Below, piece after piece: positions 8,654 to 16,375 of a stretch of DNA of 63,124 nucleotides. Source of the stretch: DATDPM01 sp041498815 (GTDB lineage Bacteria > Pseudomonadota > Alphaproteobacteria > DATDPM01). The stretch is taken from contig JBGQJC010000009.1 of assembly GCA_041498815.1 (NCBI GenBank), positions 1 to 63,124 of the forward strand, given 5' to 3'. The notes beneath the pieces were generated by a model. It was not told where the DNA came from. It made no database searches and saw only the letters and a program-made list of their open reading frames with translations. Within the stretch, counting starts at the first letter, position 1; every line of letters begins with the position of its first letter. The translations under genes and the position numbers were made by a program.

Positions 8654-9274
8654 TTAAAGGGCCGCGGCCACGGGCAGCTTTGTTTCGATCGCCAACAGCT
8701 GCTCGCGGCCCAAGGGATCGAATACCGGCAGTTCGGCGATGACCGGAACCTTGCCGAAATTCGCGATCGCGTCGCGATTGCCCGGATCGGGTGCGCCGTT
8801 CAAAATCACGCCCGCGATCTCGATCCGGCGCCGCCGCAGCGCCTCGAGACTGAGGAGCGTGTGGTTGATGGTCCCCTGCGCGGTGCGCGCGACCAGCACC
8901 GCCGGCAGCCCAAGCTCGGCGATGAGATCGATCATGAATTCGCGGGCGTTGAGCGGCACCAAGAGACCGCCCGCACCCTCGACGATGAGCGGCCGGCGAT
9001 GGCGCGGCAATTTGAGCCGAGCGGTATCGATGGTGATTCCTTCCCTGCCGGCGGCCTCGTGCGGGGAGAGCGCCGCTTTCAACCGGTAGATCGATTCATG
9101 AAACCGGGCGGAGGGCAATCCGGTCAGGCGGCGCACCGCTTGCTCGTCGGTTTCGCCGTCGAGGCCCGCCTGCACCGGTTTCCAATACTCGCCGTCCAGC
9201 GCCAGCATGAGCCAGCTTGCGGCCACCGTCTTGCCGACGCCGGTATCGGTTCCGGTAACGAAATATCCGGGCAT
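8654..9274 (-). CDS. bioD: Dethiobiotin synthetase
   Basis: BioD closes the ureido ring of dethiobiotin from DAPA, CO2 and ATP. The P-loop is TGTDTGVGKTVAAS near the N-terminus, and the partner motif VEGAGGLLVPL is intact. I set the start at the ATG at 9274 (MPGYFVTGTDTG), which gives 206 residues, a little short but normal. The longer open frame upstream is antisense-like shadow over bioC. It lies 8 bases downstream of bioC. Confidence 0.95.
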   Translation of the reverse strand: MPGYFVTGTDTGVGKTVAASWLMLALDGEYWKPVQAGLDGETDEQAVRRLTGLPSARFHESIYRLKAALSPHEAAGREGITIDTARLKLPRHRRPLIVEGAGGLLVPLNAREFMIDLIAELGLPAVLVARTAQGTINHTLLSLEALRRRRIEIAGVILNGAPDPGNRDAIANFGKVPVIAELPVFDPLGREQLLAIETKLPVAAAL

Positions 9275-9282
9275 GAAGTCCT

Positions 9283-10113
9283 CTATGGCGCGGGGCCGGT
9301 GCGCGTGAAACTGCCGTAAAGAACGTGATAGGTCACTTGGAATCCGGCGCGCCCGGTTTCCGCCGCGCGCAACAACCGGCGCAGCTGCGGGACGCCGGGC
9401 GCGGCGCCGGGACCTGGCGTGCCGGCGCCGAGCGATTTCAATTCGTGCAGGAACGTAGGAACGCCGCGATAGCGCCGCTCGACCCGCTCTTCCGCCACCG
9501 CCCCGCGAAGCCCCCCTTGCGCCGCCATGCGCGACAGCTCCGGCGCCGTGGGAAAGACCAAGCCGCCGAAGGAGAGCCCGGCGTTCTGGTGAAGGGAGCG
9601 CCATTCGGAAAGACTGTCCGCCCCCAATGTCGCACACACAAGGCGGCCTCCGGGCCGCAGGCAGGCGGCGAGATTGGTCATCGCGCCCGCGAGATCGAGG
9701 AACCATTGGAACGCGAAGCTCGAGGCGACGAGATCGAAGACCGGCGATACCGCGGGCATCTCCCCGTCCATGACGGCGAAGGCCGCCGTCCGGGCTCCGA
9801 TCTTGCCCCGGCAGCAGCGCGTCATGGCGGCGGAAAGATCGGTGAACAGGCAGCGCGCATCCGGGCGGTCGCGAAGCAGGGCGGCGCTCAAGAATCCCGT
9901 GCCGCAGCCGATTTCGAGTATGCGCGGGGATGGGGGCAGCGGCAGTTCCGCGATGCGCGCGGCAAGCGCGGCCGCGGCACGGCGCTGGACCGCGGCATGG
10001 GTGTCGTAAGTCGCGGCGGCGGCATCGAACGAGCGCGCGATCGCGGATTTGCGCGAGCCGGGATCGCCGGCTTCCGGCAGCAGGGCCCGTTGCGGCGACA
10101 GACCCGTGGTCAT
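9283..10113 (-). CDS. bioC: Malonyl-ACP O-methyltransferase BioC
   Basis: BioC methylates malonyl-ACP so that it can enter fatty acid synthesis as a disguised primer for pimelate. It is a class I SAM methyltransferase: ILEIGCGTGFLSAALL is motif I and FDLVASSFAFQWF is the typical BioC post-motif segment. The N-terminal SFDAAAATYDTHAAVQ is also characteristic. The ATG at 10113 is chosen because it overlaps the stop of the upstream gene as ATGA; an in-frame start at 10155 is less likely. 276 residues. Confidence 0.93.
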   Translation of the reverse strand: MTTGLSPQRALLPEAGDPGSRKSAIARSFDAAAATYDTHAAVQRRAAAALAARIAELPLPPSPRILEIGCGTGFLSAALLRDRPDARCLFTDLSAAMTRCCRGKIGARTAAFAVMDGEMPAVSPVFDLVASSFAFQWFLDLAGAMTNLAACLRPGGRLVCATLGADSLSEWRSLHQNAGLSFGGLVFPTAPELSRMAAQGGLRGAVAEERVERRYRGVPTFLHELKSLGAGTPGPGAAPGVPQLRRLLRAAETGRAGFQVTYHVLYGSFTRTGPAP

Positions 10114-10751
10114 GCCAGCCGCCCCACGAATTCGCGGATATTCGAAGCAACCCATTGCGGCCGGCTGAGAGGAAGCGCGTGCCCGCCGCCGGGACTGGCA
10201 CCCAGCACCGTTTCGGGCCGCGACGCGAACACGTCTTCGCTCAACTCTTTCGGCACGATCTCGTCATCCGCCGCGTAAAGGGCAAGCAACGGCACGCGTT
10301 CCGCGGCGAGAGAGTCCCGCGCATCCCAATCCTTGAGCCACAGCAACGCTTCCGCCAGCCGCCGACAATCGGCGCCGTCGGGGGCCGCAGCCGTAGTTCC
10401 GCAGCGCGCGAAAAAATCGTCGAGCGTTGCTTGGGGCGCGCCGGCGAAGCGCGCGATCATGGAATCCAAGAGCCGGGCTGCTACGCCGCAACGATAATCC
10501 GCGGCCTTGGTGAAACGCGGCATCCCCGAAATGCTGATCAGCGCCCGCCACGGGAACGGCCGTTCGTGCAGCAGCCACAGGAACCCGAGCGAATGGCCGA
10601 TGGCGACCGCCCTGCCGTTCGGCCTCGCCGCCGCCGGGCGGCCGTAGAATCCGAGATCCACCGTCTCGCATTCCAAATCCCGGAGCTCTTCGCGAACGCT
10701 TTCCCAAAGGCTCGAATCGAAGCCCCAGCCGTGGACGAAGACGAGGCTCAT
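10110..10751 (-). CDS. bioH: BioH-like pimeloyl-ACP methyl ester esterase
   Basis: An alpha/beta hydrolase inside the biotin operon. By position it should remove the methyl ester from pimeloyl-ACP methyl ester, ending the BioC-started cycle. A complete catalytic triad can be seen: Ser in GHSLGFLWLL, Asp in YAADDEIVP, His in GGGHALPL, plus an oxyanion HGWGFDSSLW. At 213 residues it is shorter than enterobacterial BioH (about 256) and nearer in size to BioG, but the GHSLG elbow is BioH-like. It is joined by ATGA overlaps to both bioF and bioC, so translation is coupled. The exact subtype is uncertain. Confidence 0.8.
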   Translation of the reverse strand: MSLVFVHGWGFDSSLWESVREELRDLECETVDLGFYGRPAAARPNGRAVAIGHSLGFLWLLHERPFPWRALISISGMPRFTKAADYRCGVAARLLDSMIARFAGAPQATLDDFFARCGTTAAAPDGADCRRLAEALLWLKDWDARDSLAAERVPLLALYAADDEIVPKELSEDVFASRPETVLGASPGGGHALPLSRPQWVASNIREFVGRLA

Positions 10752-11947
10752 CCCGCCGCCTGGCGTCGCGCCGAGCGCAGCATCGCCGCGATCCGCGGCG
10801 CCGATTCGGTCAGCCGGGCGATGTCGGCTTGCGCGTGCTGGGTGGTAAGCGAGAAACGCACGCGCGCCGTTCCGGGCGGAACCGAGGGCGGCCGGATGGC
10901 AACGGCCAGGATACCTTCCGCTTCGAGCGCGCTTGCGAGATCGAGCGCCGCTTGTTCGGGGCCGAGGATGACCGGCACGATCTGCGTCGAGGATGCGCCG
11001 CAATCGAGCCCGCTTGCGCGCAACGCCTGGCGCACGCTTTCCGCCGTTTCCTGCAGGCTCCGGCGCGAGGATTCGAGCGCGGGAAGCAGATCGAGCGCGG
11101 CATCGATCGCGCCCAAGACCGGCGGCGGCAAAGCGGTGGAATAGATGAAGCCGGCACAGCGATTGACCAGATATTCGCGCAGGCGCGCCGAACAGGCGGC
11201 GTAGGCGCCGAAGCTCCCGAGCGCCTTGCTGAAGGTGCCGATCACGAGATCGGCGCCGGGGAATTCCGCCGACAGCCCGAAACCGCCGGGCCCCAGGACT
11301 CCGGTCGCATGGGCCTCGTCCAGATAGAGAAAGGCGTCGAACCGACGGGCGAGCGCAACGAGAGCGGCGATATCCGCCCGGTCGCCGTCCATGCTGAACA
11401 CGGATTCCGACAGGATAAAGCAAGGGCGCCCCTCGCCCTGCCTTGCCGCCAAAAGCTCTTCGAGATGGCCGGGATCGTTGTGGCGGTACCGGATTTGCCC
11501 TACCCCCGCCGCGCGGCATCCGTCGTGAATGCTGGCGTGGTTGAGCCGGTCCGAGAACACCAGAGGGTCGGCGCCCAAGACCTTGGCATCGAACAGGGCC
11601 GGAAGCACCGAGACATTCGCCTGATAGCCCGAGGCGAACAAAAGTGCGGCCTCGGTACCTTTGCCGCGGGCGACCTTTATTTCGATCGCTTCGTGGATTT
11701 CCAAAGTGCCGCAGACCAGCCGCGAAGCCGTGCTTCCGACGCCCCAGCGCGCGGCAAATTCCTGCGCGCCGCGAACGACCTCGGGATGACGCGAAAGCCC
11801 GAGATAATCATTGGACGAGAAATTGAGGAGCGGCCCGGCCGGGGTTTCGATGCGGGCCCCCGCGGAGGGGCCGAAGGCGCGCATCGAGCGGCGCCTGCCT
11901 TCGCCGGCGAGGCGGTCGCAAACGCGGCCATAGTCGAATTCGGGCAT
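10748..11947 (-). CDS. bioF: 8-amino-7-oxononanoate synthase
   Basis: BioF condenses pimeloyl-ACP and alanine into KAPA with release of CO2. This PLP enzyme has FSSNDYLGLSRHP, GSTASRLVCGT, the aspartate region LYLDEAHATGVLG, and the PLP lysine in GTFSKALGSFGAY. I use the ATG at 11947 (MPEFDYGRV), 399 residues; the open frame also offers a TTG at 11962. It is the first gene of the operon and overlaps the bioH-like gene by ATGA. bioB is not in the window. Confidence 0.95.
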   Translation of the reverse strand: MPEFDYGRVCDRLAGEGRRRSMRAFGPSAGARIETPAGPLLNFSSNDYLGLSRHPEVVRGAQEFAARWGVGSTASRLVCGTLEIHEAIEIKVARGKGTEAALLFASGYQANVSVLPALFDAKVLGADPLVFSDRLNHASIHDGCRAAGVGQIRYRHNDPGHLEELLAARQGEGRPCFILSESVFSMDGDRADIAALVALARRFDAFLYLDEAHATGVLGPGGFGLSAEFPGADLVIGTFSKALGSFGAYAACSARLREYLVNRCAGFIYSTALPPPVLGAIDAALDLLPALESSRRSLQETAESVRQALRASGLDCGASSTQIVPVILGPEQAALDLASALEAEGILAVAIRPPSVPPGTARVRFSLTTQHAQADIARLTESAPRIAAMLRSARRQAAG

Positions 11948-12101
11948 GGGCGGAACCGGCAAGAGCCAAAACGAAGGCTAGTTTGTCTTGCCTGGACGGG
12001 GCGATGTCAACGCCGCCCTCTGGCGGCATGGCCAAGGAAAATCGCGGCGCGGCGCCTTGGGCGCGCGGCCGATCCTGGATTGCGGCGGGAGACTTAGGGA
12101 C
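11948..12101 (-). promoter_or_regulatory. Presumed biotin operon promoter region
   Basis: The gap between the MarR gene and bioF contains a perfect TTGACA on the minus strand (12005-12010). The best -10-like match is poor (CAAACT, 19 bases on). I looked for a BioR-type TTATMKATAA palindrome and did not see one. Whether the operon is driven from here or read through from the MarR gene is not decided by the sequence. Confidence 0.3.
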
Positions 12102-12587
12102 CTAGGCGCGCAGGCGAACTTCGCCGCTCACGCTCCGGGCGGGGCTGTTCAAAATCTCGTTCCAATAGCGCCCGAGTGCCACCAGCGTTTCATTGGCCGC
12201 GGTTATCTTGACCGGGGCCAGAGCACCGTCGGTGAGCTTGCCGCCATGGCGATCGAACATGGCCGCGATCTTCTCGCGCAGCGCCTTGCCTTTTTCGGTC
12301 AGGCGCACCCGGACCGTGCGCCGGTCGTGGGTGGAGCGTTCCTGTTCGAGATAGCCGGTTTCGACCATCTTCTTGAGGTTGTAGGACACGTTGGAGCCCA
12401 GGTAGTAGCCGCGGTAGGTCAACTCGCCGACCGTCACCTCTTCCTCGGCGATGTTGTAGAGGATGAGGCACTGGACGTTGTTGATGTCCTGGATATTCAG
12501 ATGGTCGAGCTCGGCTTTCACCACTTCGAGGAACTGGCGATGCAGCCGCTCGATCAAGCCGATGACCTCAAGATAGCCCTTTTCCAC
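12102..12587 (-). CDS. MarR-family winged-helix regulator (LdtR-like)
   Basis: A 161-residue MarR-type regulator of the group typical for alphaproteobacteria (LdtR in Liberibacter and relatives). The winged helix is visible as EEEVTVGELTYRGYYLGSNV (recognition helix region), then MVETGYLEQERSTHDRRTVR with the wing, then VRLTEKGKALREKI. Close LdtR relatives influence cell-wall L,D-transpeptidase genes; that role is knowledge of the family, not seen here. The start is a GTG at 12587 with GAGGA just upstream. It is upstream of bioF on the same strand, 140 bases apart, with no evidence for a link to biotin. Confidence 0.88.
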   Translation of the reverse strand: MEKGYLEVIGLIERLHRQFLEVVKAELDHLNIQDINNVQCLILYNIAEEEVTVGELTYRGYYLGSNVSYNLKKMVETGYLEQERSTHDRRTVRVRLTEKGKALREKIAAMFDRHGGKLTDGALAPVKITAANETLVALGRYWNEILNSPARSVSGEVRLRA

Positions 12588-12686
12588 GGCGTCCTCGCAT
12601 GACTTGGGTTGTCGCCGTCATGCTACGAAACGAAGGTTAACAATCCCTATACCGGAGCCGTCTTTTCGAGCTTTTCCTGCTCCTTC

Positions 12687-12730
12687 AATCCCTTGGCAAT
12701 CCCTTGGCAATCCCTTGGCAATCCCTTGGC
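12687..12730. repeat. Tandem repeat, 4 x 11 bp
   Basis: Four exact copies of AATCCCTTGGC stand head to tail at 12687, 12698, 12709 and 12720. They lie upstream of the likely metY promoter and in the leader side of the divergent MarR gene. Exact identity of the copies suggests a slippage-generated array whose copy number may vary. Confidence 0.9.
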
Positions 12731-12804
12731 CGAGGCCGTTTCCAACCGCCCGAAAGCCGCATTGTCCTTGGTGGGTTTCGCTTCGGAATGATATACCGCC
12801 CCGT

Positions 12805-12833
12805 CGCCCCGGTGGCCTGCCGTTACCGGGGCG
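12805..12833 (+). promoter_or_regulatory. Hairpin in metY leader
   Basis: CGCCCCGGT (12805-12813) pairs perfectly with ACCGGGGCG (12825-12833), a 9-bp GC-rich stem with an 11-base loop. A second weaker stem follows, TTGGCG (12842-12847) with CGCCAA (12855-12860), extendable by a G-U pair. No run of T follows, so these are not simple terminators. A cis-acting regulatory RNA for methionine synthesis is possible but not shown. Confidence 0.4.
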
Positions 12834-12889
12834 GCGCTGGGTTGGCGCACCGTCCGCCAATGTCTTGATCAACGGGATAGGGCCAAGCC

Positions 12890-14182
12890 ATGCCGACCAC
12901 GAGCAAGCACCCGGAGACGATCGTCCTCCACGCCGGATACCGGAGCGACAGCGCGACCAACGCGGTGGCGGTTCCGATCTACCAGACGACCTCGTTCCAG
13001 TTCGGCAGCACCGAGCACGCGTCCAATCTGTTCGCGCTCAAGGAATTCGGGAACATTTACACCCGGATCATGAACCCGACCTCCGCGGTATTGGAAGAGC
13101 GGATGGCGGCGCTCGAGGGCGGCGTGGCCGCGCTTGCCGTGAGTTCGGGCCAGGCGGCGAGTCTGATGGCGGTGCAAAACATCTGCCATGCGGGCGATAA
13201 TTTCGTGAGTTCCACGGACCTTTACGGCGGCACCTGGAACCTGTTTGCGAACACCCTGAGCACCATGGGGATCGAAGTCCGCTTCGTCGATCCAACCGAC
13301 CCCGAAGCCTTTCGCAAGGCGACCGACCGGCGCACCCGCTGCTACTACGCCGAGACCTTGCCGAATCCAAAACTCAAAGTGTTCCCGATTAGGGAAGTGG
13401 CGGACATCGGCCGGGAGCTGGGCGTTCCTCTCATCGTCGACAATACCGCGGCGCCGATCCTGTGCCGGCCGATCGAGCATGGGGCGGCGATTGTCGTTTA
13501 TTCCACGACCAAATACGTCGGCGGCCACGGCAATTCCATTGGCGGCGTGATCGTCGACGGCGGCAACTTCGATTGGGAGGCCCACGGCGACCGTTTCCCC
13601 ATGCTCACCAGGCCCGACCCCAGCTACCACGGCGCAATCTGGACCGAGGCGGTAAAGCCGTTAGGCCCCATCGCCTACATCATCAAGGCGCGGGTGACCT
13701 TGTTGCGCGACATCGGCGCCTGCATGAGCCCGTTCAATGCATTCCTGTTTATCCAGGGACTGGAGACGTTGCCGCTTCGCATGAAGGCTCACTGTCAAAA
13801 CGCTGAAAAGGTTGCAGAATATGTGGGCAAACACCCGAAGGTCACACAAGTCATCTTTCCCGGTTTGATGAAGGGCGAGGCCAGGCAGCGAGCGGATCGT
13901 TATCTTTCCGGGGGATACGGGGCCCTCGTCGGATTCGAACTGAAGGGCGGCCGCGATGCCGGCCGGAAATTCATCGATTCCCTCAAGATGCACTATCATG
14001 TTGCGAATATCGGGGATGCCCGGAGTTTGGCGATCCATCCCTCGAGCACCACCCACTCCCAGCTTACCGGCGAGGAGCAGATGGCGACGGGCGTTACCGA
14101 AGGCTATGTGCGCCTTTCGGTCGGGATCGAGCATATCGATGACATCATCGCCGACCTGGACCAAGCCTTGGCGGCGGCGTGA
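12890..14182 (+). CDS. metY: O-acetylhomoserine aminocarboxypropyltransferase
   Basis: A PLP enzyme of the Cys/Met metabolism family that makes homocysteine directly from O-acetylhomoserine and sulfide. Family motifs: HAGYRSDSATNAVAVPIYQT at the start, YTRIMNPTSAVLEERMAALE, SSGQAASLMAVQNI, and the PLP lysine in YSTTKYVGGHGNSIGG. The C-terminus has SSTTHSQLTGEEQ and GYVRLSVGIEHIDDI. Length 430 fits the O-acetylhomoserine group rather than the shorter cystathionine enzymes. Substrate (acetyl or succinyl ester) cannot be fixed from the sequence alone. Confidence 0.92.
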   Translation: MPTTSKHPETIVLHAGYRSDSATNAVAVPIYQTTSFQFGSTEHASNLFALKEFGNIYTRIMNPTSAVLEERMAALEGGVAALAVSSGQAASLMAVQNICHAGDNFVSSTDLYGGTWNLFANTLSTMGIEVRFVDPTDPEAFRKATDRRTRCYYAETLPNPKLKVFPIREVADIGRELGVPLIVDNTAAPILCRPIEHGAAIVVYSTTKYVGGHGNSIGGVIVDGGNFDWEAHGDRFPMLTRPDPSYHGAIWTEAVKPLGPIAYIIKARVTLLRDIGACMSPFNAFLFIQGLETLPLRMKAHCQNAEKVAEYVGKHPKVTQVIFPGLMKGEARQRADRYLSGGYGALVGFELKGGRDAGRKFIDSLKMHYHVANIGDARSLAIHPSSTTHSQLTGEEQMATGVTEGYVRLSVGIEHIDDIIADLDQALAAA

Positions 14183-14197
14183 CCGTATAGTTTCGCC

Positions 14198-15217
14198 GTG
14201 AGCCCAGGTTCCCGCAGGATCTTTGGCGCCTACCCCCGCACCAGGTTGCGGCGCAACCGCATGGCCGAGTGGTCGCGGAGGTTAGTGGCCGAATCGCGGC
14301 TTTCCGCGGATGACCTGATATGGCCGGTCTTCATCCAAGAGGGCCAACGATCGCATAGCGCAATCTCGTCCATGCCGGACGTGGATCGCGTGTCGATCGA
14401 TCAGCTGGCGAAGATCGTCAACACCGCGGTTGCGCTCGGCATCCCCGCGATCGCCTTGTTTCCCGCGATCGAGCCCAATCTCAAGAGCGACGACGCGCGC
14501 GAAGCCGTCAATCCCAACGGCCTGGTGTGCCGGGCGGTACGCGCGGTGAAGAAGGCCGAGCCAAGCCTGGGCGTCATTTGCGACGTCGCGCTCGATCCCT
14601 ATACCAGCCACGGCCACGACGGATTGGTGCGCGCCGGCGAAGTCGTGAACGACGAAACCCTCGCCGTGCTGTGCAAGCAAGCCATCGCTTTGGCCGAATC
14701 CGGCGCCGACGTCGTGGCGCCTTCGGAAATGATGGACGGGCGGGTGGGTGCTGTCCGCGACGCGCTGGAGACCCACGGCTTCAAAAACGTGCGGATTCTG
14801 GCTTATGCCGCAAAATATGCTTCCGCCCTCTATGGCCCGTATCGCGCCGCCGTGAATTCGGCCTCGGCCTTGGGGACCGGGGACAAGCGCAGCTATCAGA
14901 TGGATCCCGCCAACGGCGACGAGGCGCTGCGCGAAGTTGCGCTCGACATCGCCGAGGGCGCCGACATGGTGATGGTGAAACCCGGGCTTCCCTATCTCGA
15001 CGTGCTGTGGCGCATCAAGGAGGCTTTCGGCATGCCGACCTTCGTGTATCAGGTGAGCGGCGAATACGCGATGCTGAAGGCGGCGGCGCAACAGGGCTGG
15101 ATCGACGAACAGCAGGCGTTCCTCGAAACCATGCTGTGCTTCAAGCGGGCCGGGGCCGACGCCATCATGACCTACGCCGCGCCCATGATCGCGCAGCTCC
15201 TAGCAAAGCCGACGTGA
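14198..15217 (+). CDS. hemB: Delta-aminolevulinic acid dehydratase
   Basis: HemB condenses two 5-aminolevulinates into porphobilinogen for haem and cobalamin. The two active-site lysines are seen in AYAAKYASALYGPYR and MVMVKPGLPYLDV. Where zinc enzymes carry cysteines, this one reads DVALDPYTSHGHDG, so it is of the aspartate (magnesium or metal-poor) type common in alphaproteobacteria. It starts at a GTG (14198), 15 bases after metY, and its stop overlaps the GTG start of the next gene by GTGA. Confidence 0.95.
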   Translation: MSPGSRRIFGAYPRTRLRRNRMAEWSRRLVAESRLSADDLIWPVFIQEGQRSHSAISSMPDVDRVSIDQLAKIVNTAVALGIPAIALFPAIEPNLKSDDAREAVNPNGLVCRAVRAVKKAEPSLGVICDVALDPYTSHGHDGLVRAGEVVNDETLAVLCKQAIALAESGADVVAPSEMMDGRVGAVRDALETHGFKNVRILAYAAKYASALYGPYRAAVNSASALGTGDKRSYQMDPANGDEALREVALDIAEGADMVMVKPGLPYLDVLWRIKEAFGMPTFVYQVSGEYAMLKAAAQQGWIDEQQAFLETMLCFKRAGADAIMTYAAPMIAQLLAKPT

Positions 15218-16371
15218 GCGCCGCCGTGAGCGCCGGCCCGCTCGCCGGGATCACGGTCGTCGATCTGACGCGGGTGCTGGCCGGGCCGTTTTGCACCTTG
15301 GTGTTGTGCGATCTCGGCGCCCGCGTGATCAAGGTCGAATCCCCCGAAGGCGACGACGCGCGGCGCATCGGCCCGTTCGTCAACGGCAAGTCCGCCTATT
15401 TCATGTCGCTCAACCGCGGTAAGGAAAGCATCGTGCTCGATCTCCACCGGACGGAGGACCGGGCGATATTCGAAAAACTTCTCGGGCGCGCCGACGTCCT
15501 GGTCGAAAATTTCCGCCCCGGAACCATGGAGCGGCTGGGCATCGGATTCGACGAGCTCCACCAACGCTTTCCGCGCCTCATTTACGCCGCCGCTTCCGGG
15601 TTCGGCCATACCGGCCCGCAGGCCAACCGCCCGGCCTACGACATGGTGGTTCAGGCGATGGGCGGGATCATGAGCTTGACCGGCCATCCGGGCGGACCGC
15701 CCACGCGCGTCGGCACCTCGATCGGCGACATCACGGCGGGGCTGTTCACGGCGATCGGGATCGCTTCAGCACTTTACCACCGCACGCTGAGCGGCCAGGG
15801 CGCCAAGATCGATGTCGCCATGCTCGATTGCCAGCTGGCCATTCTCGAAAACGCGATCGCCCGCTATTTCGCAACCGGCGAGGTGCCGGGTCCGCTGGGC
15901 GCGCGTCATCCCTCGATCACGCCGTTCGCCGCCTTCCGCACCCAGGACGGGCATATCGTGATCGCCGCCGGCAATGACCGGCTGTTCGCGAAGCTGTGCG
16001 AGACGATCGGGCGCGAAAGCTTGGCCGCCGACCCCAGATTCGCCGCCAACGACGACCGCACGCGCCACGCCGCGGCGCTCGAATCCGAAATCGAGGCGGC
16101 GCTTGCCGCCCGCGGTTCGGGCGAGTGGCTGAGTGTACTCGAGGCCGCGGGCGTGCCTTGCGGCCCCATCAACAACATCGCGCAGGCGATGGCCGATCCG
16201 CAGGTTGCCGCGCGCAACATGGTGATCACCGTGGCGGATGAGACCGCGGGGACACTGCGCATGGCGGGAAATCCCATCAAGATATCGCCGTTCCCGGACC
16301 CGCCCGCGCGCCCTTCCGCCCCGGATTTGGGGCGCGACCAAGCGCGCGTGATCGGCGAGCTTTCGGATTGA
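15214..16371 (+). CDS. Class III CoA-transferase (CaiB/BaiF family)
   Basis: Family III CoA-transferases move CoA between carboxylic acids. Motifs seen: PLAGITVVDLTRVLAGPFC at the start, GARVIKVESPEGDDAR, the catalytic aspartate region RPAYDMVVQAMGG, and VPCGPINNIAQAM. 385 residues, the usual size. The start is a GTG at 15214 in a GTGA overlap with hemB; another GTG twelve bases later is possible. The acyl donor and acceptor are unknown and no acyl-CoA dehydrogenase or thiolase gene is near. Confidence 0.9.
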   Translation: MSAAVSAGPLAGITVVDLTRVLAGPFCTLVLCDLGARVIKVESPEGDDARRIGPFVNGKSAYFMSLNRGKESIVLDLHRTEDRAIFEKLLGRADVLVENFRPGTMERLGIGFDELHQRFPRLIYAAASGFGHTGPQANRPAYDMVVQAMGGIMSLTGHPGGPPTRVGTSIGDITAGLFTAIGIASALYHRTLSGQGAKIDVAMLDCQLAILENAIARYFATGEVPGPLGARHPSITPFAAFRTQDGHIVIAAGNDRLFAKLCETIGRESLAADPRFAANDDRTRHAAALESEIEAALAARGSGEWLSVLEAAGVPCGPINNIAQAMADPQVAARNMVITVADETAGTLRMAGNPIKISPFPDPPARPSAPDLGRDQARVIGELSD

Positions 16372-16375
16372 GACG

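Larger units (their letters stand above)
12588..12889 (+). promoter_or_regulatory. Intergenic leader region upstream of metY
   Basis: This 302-base gap has no gene but is structured. It holds four 11-bp tandem repeats (12687-12730), a promoter-like TTGGTG (12768-12773) 18 bases from TATACC (12792-12797), and, after the predicted start near 12804, two hairpins (12805-12833 and 12841-12861) ahead of the metY ATG. The promoter match is moderate. It does not fit the SAM-II consensus I know. Confidence 0.45.

Noticed and set aside
12805..12889. SAM-II riboswitch in the metY leader
   Set aside because: The conserved SAM-II core and pseudoknot segments I know could not be found; only general hairpins are present.
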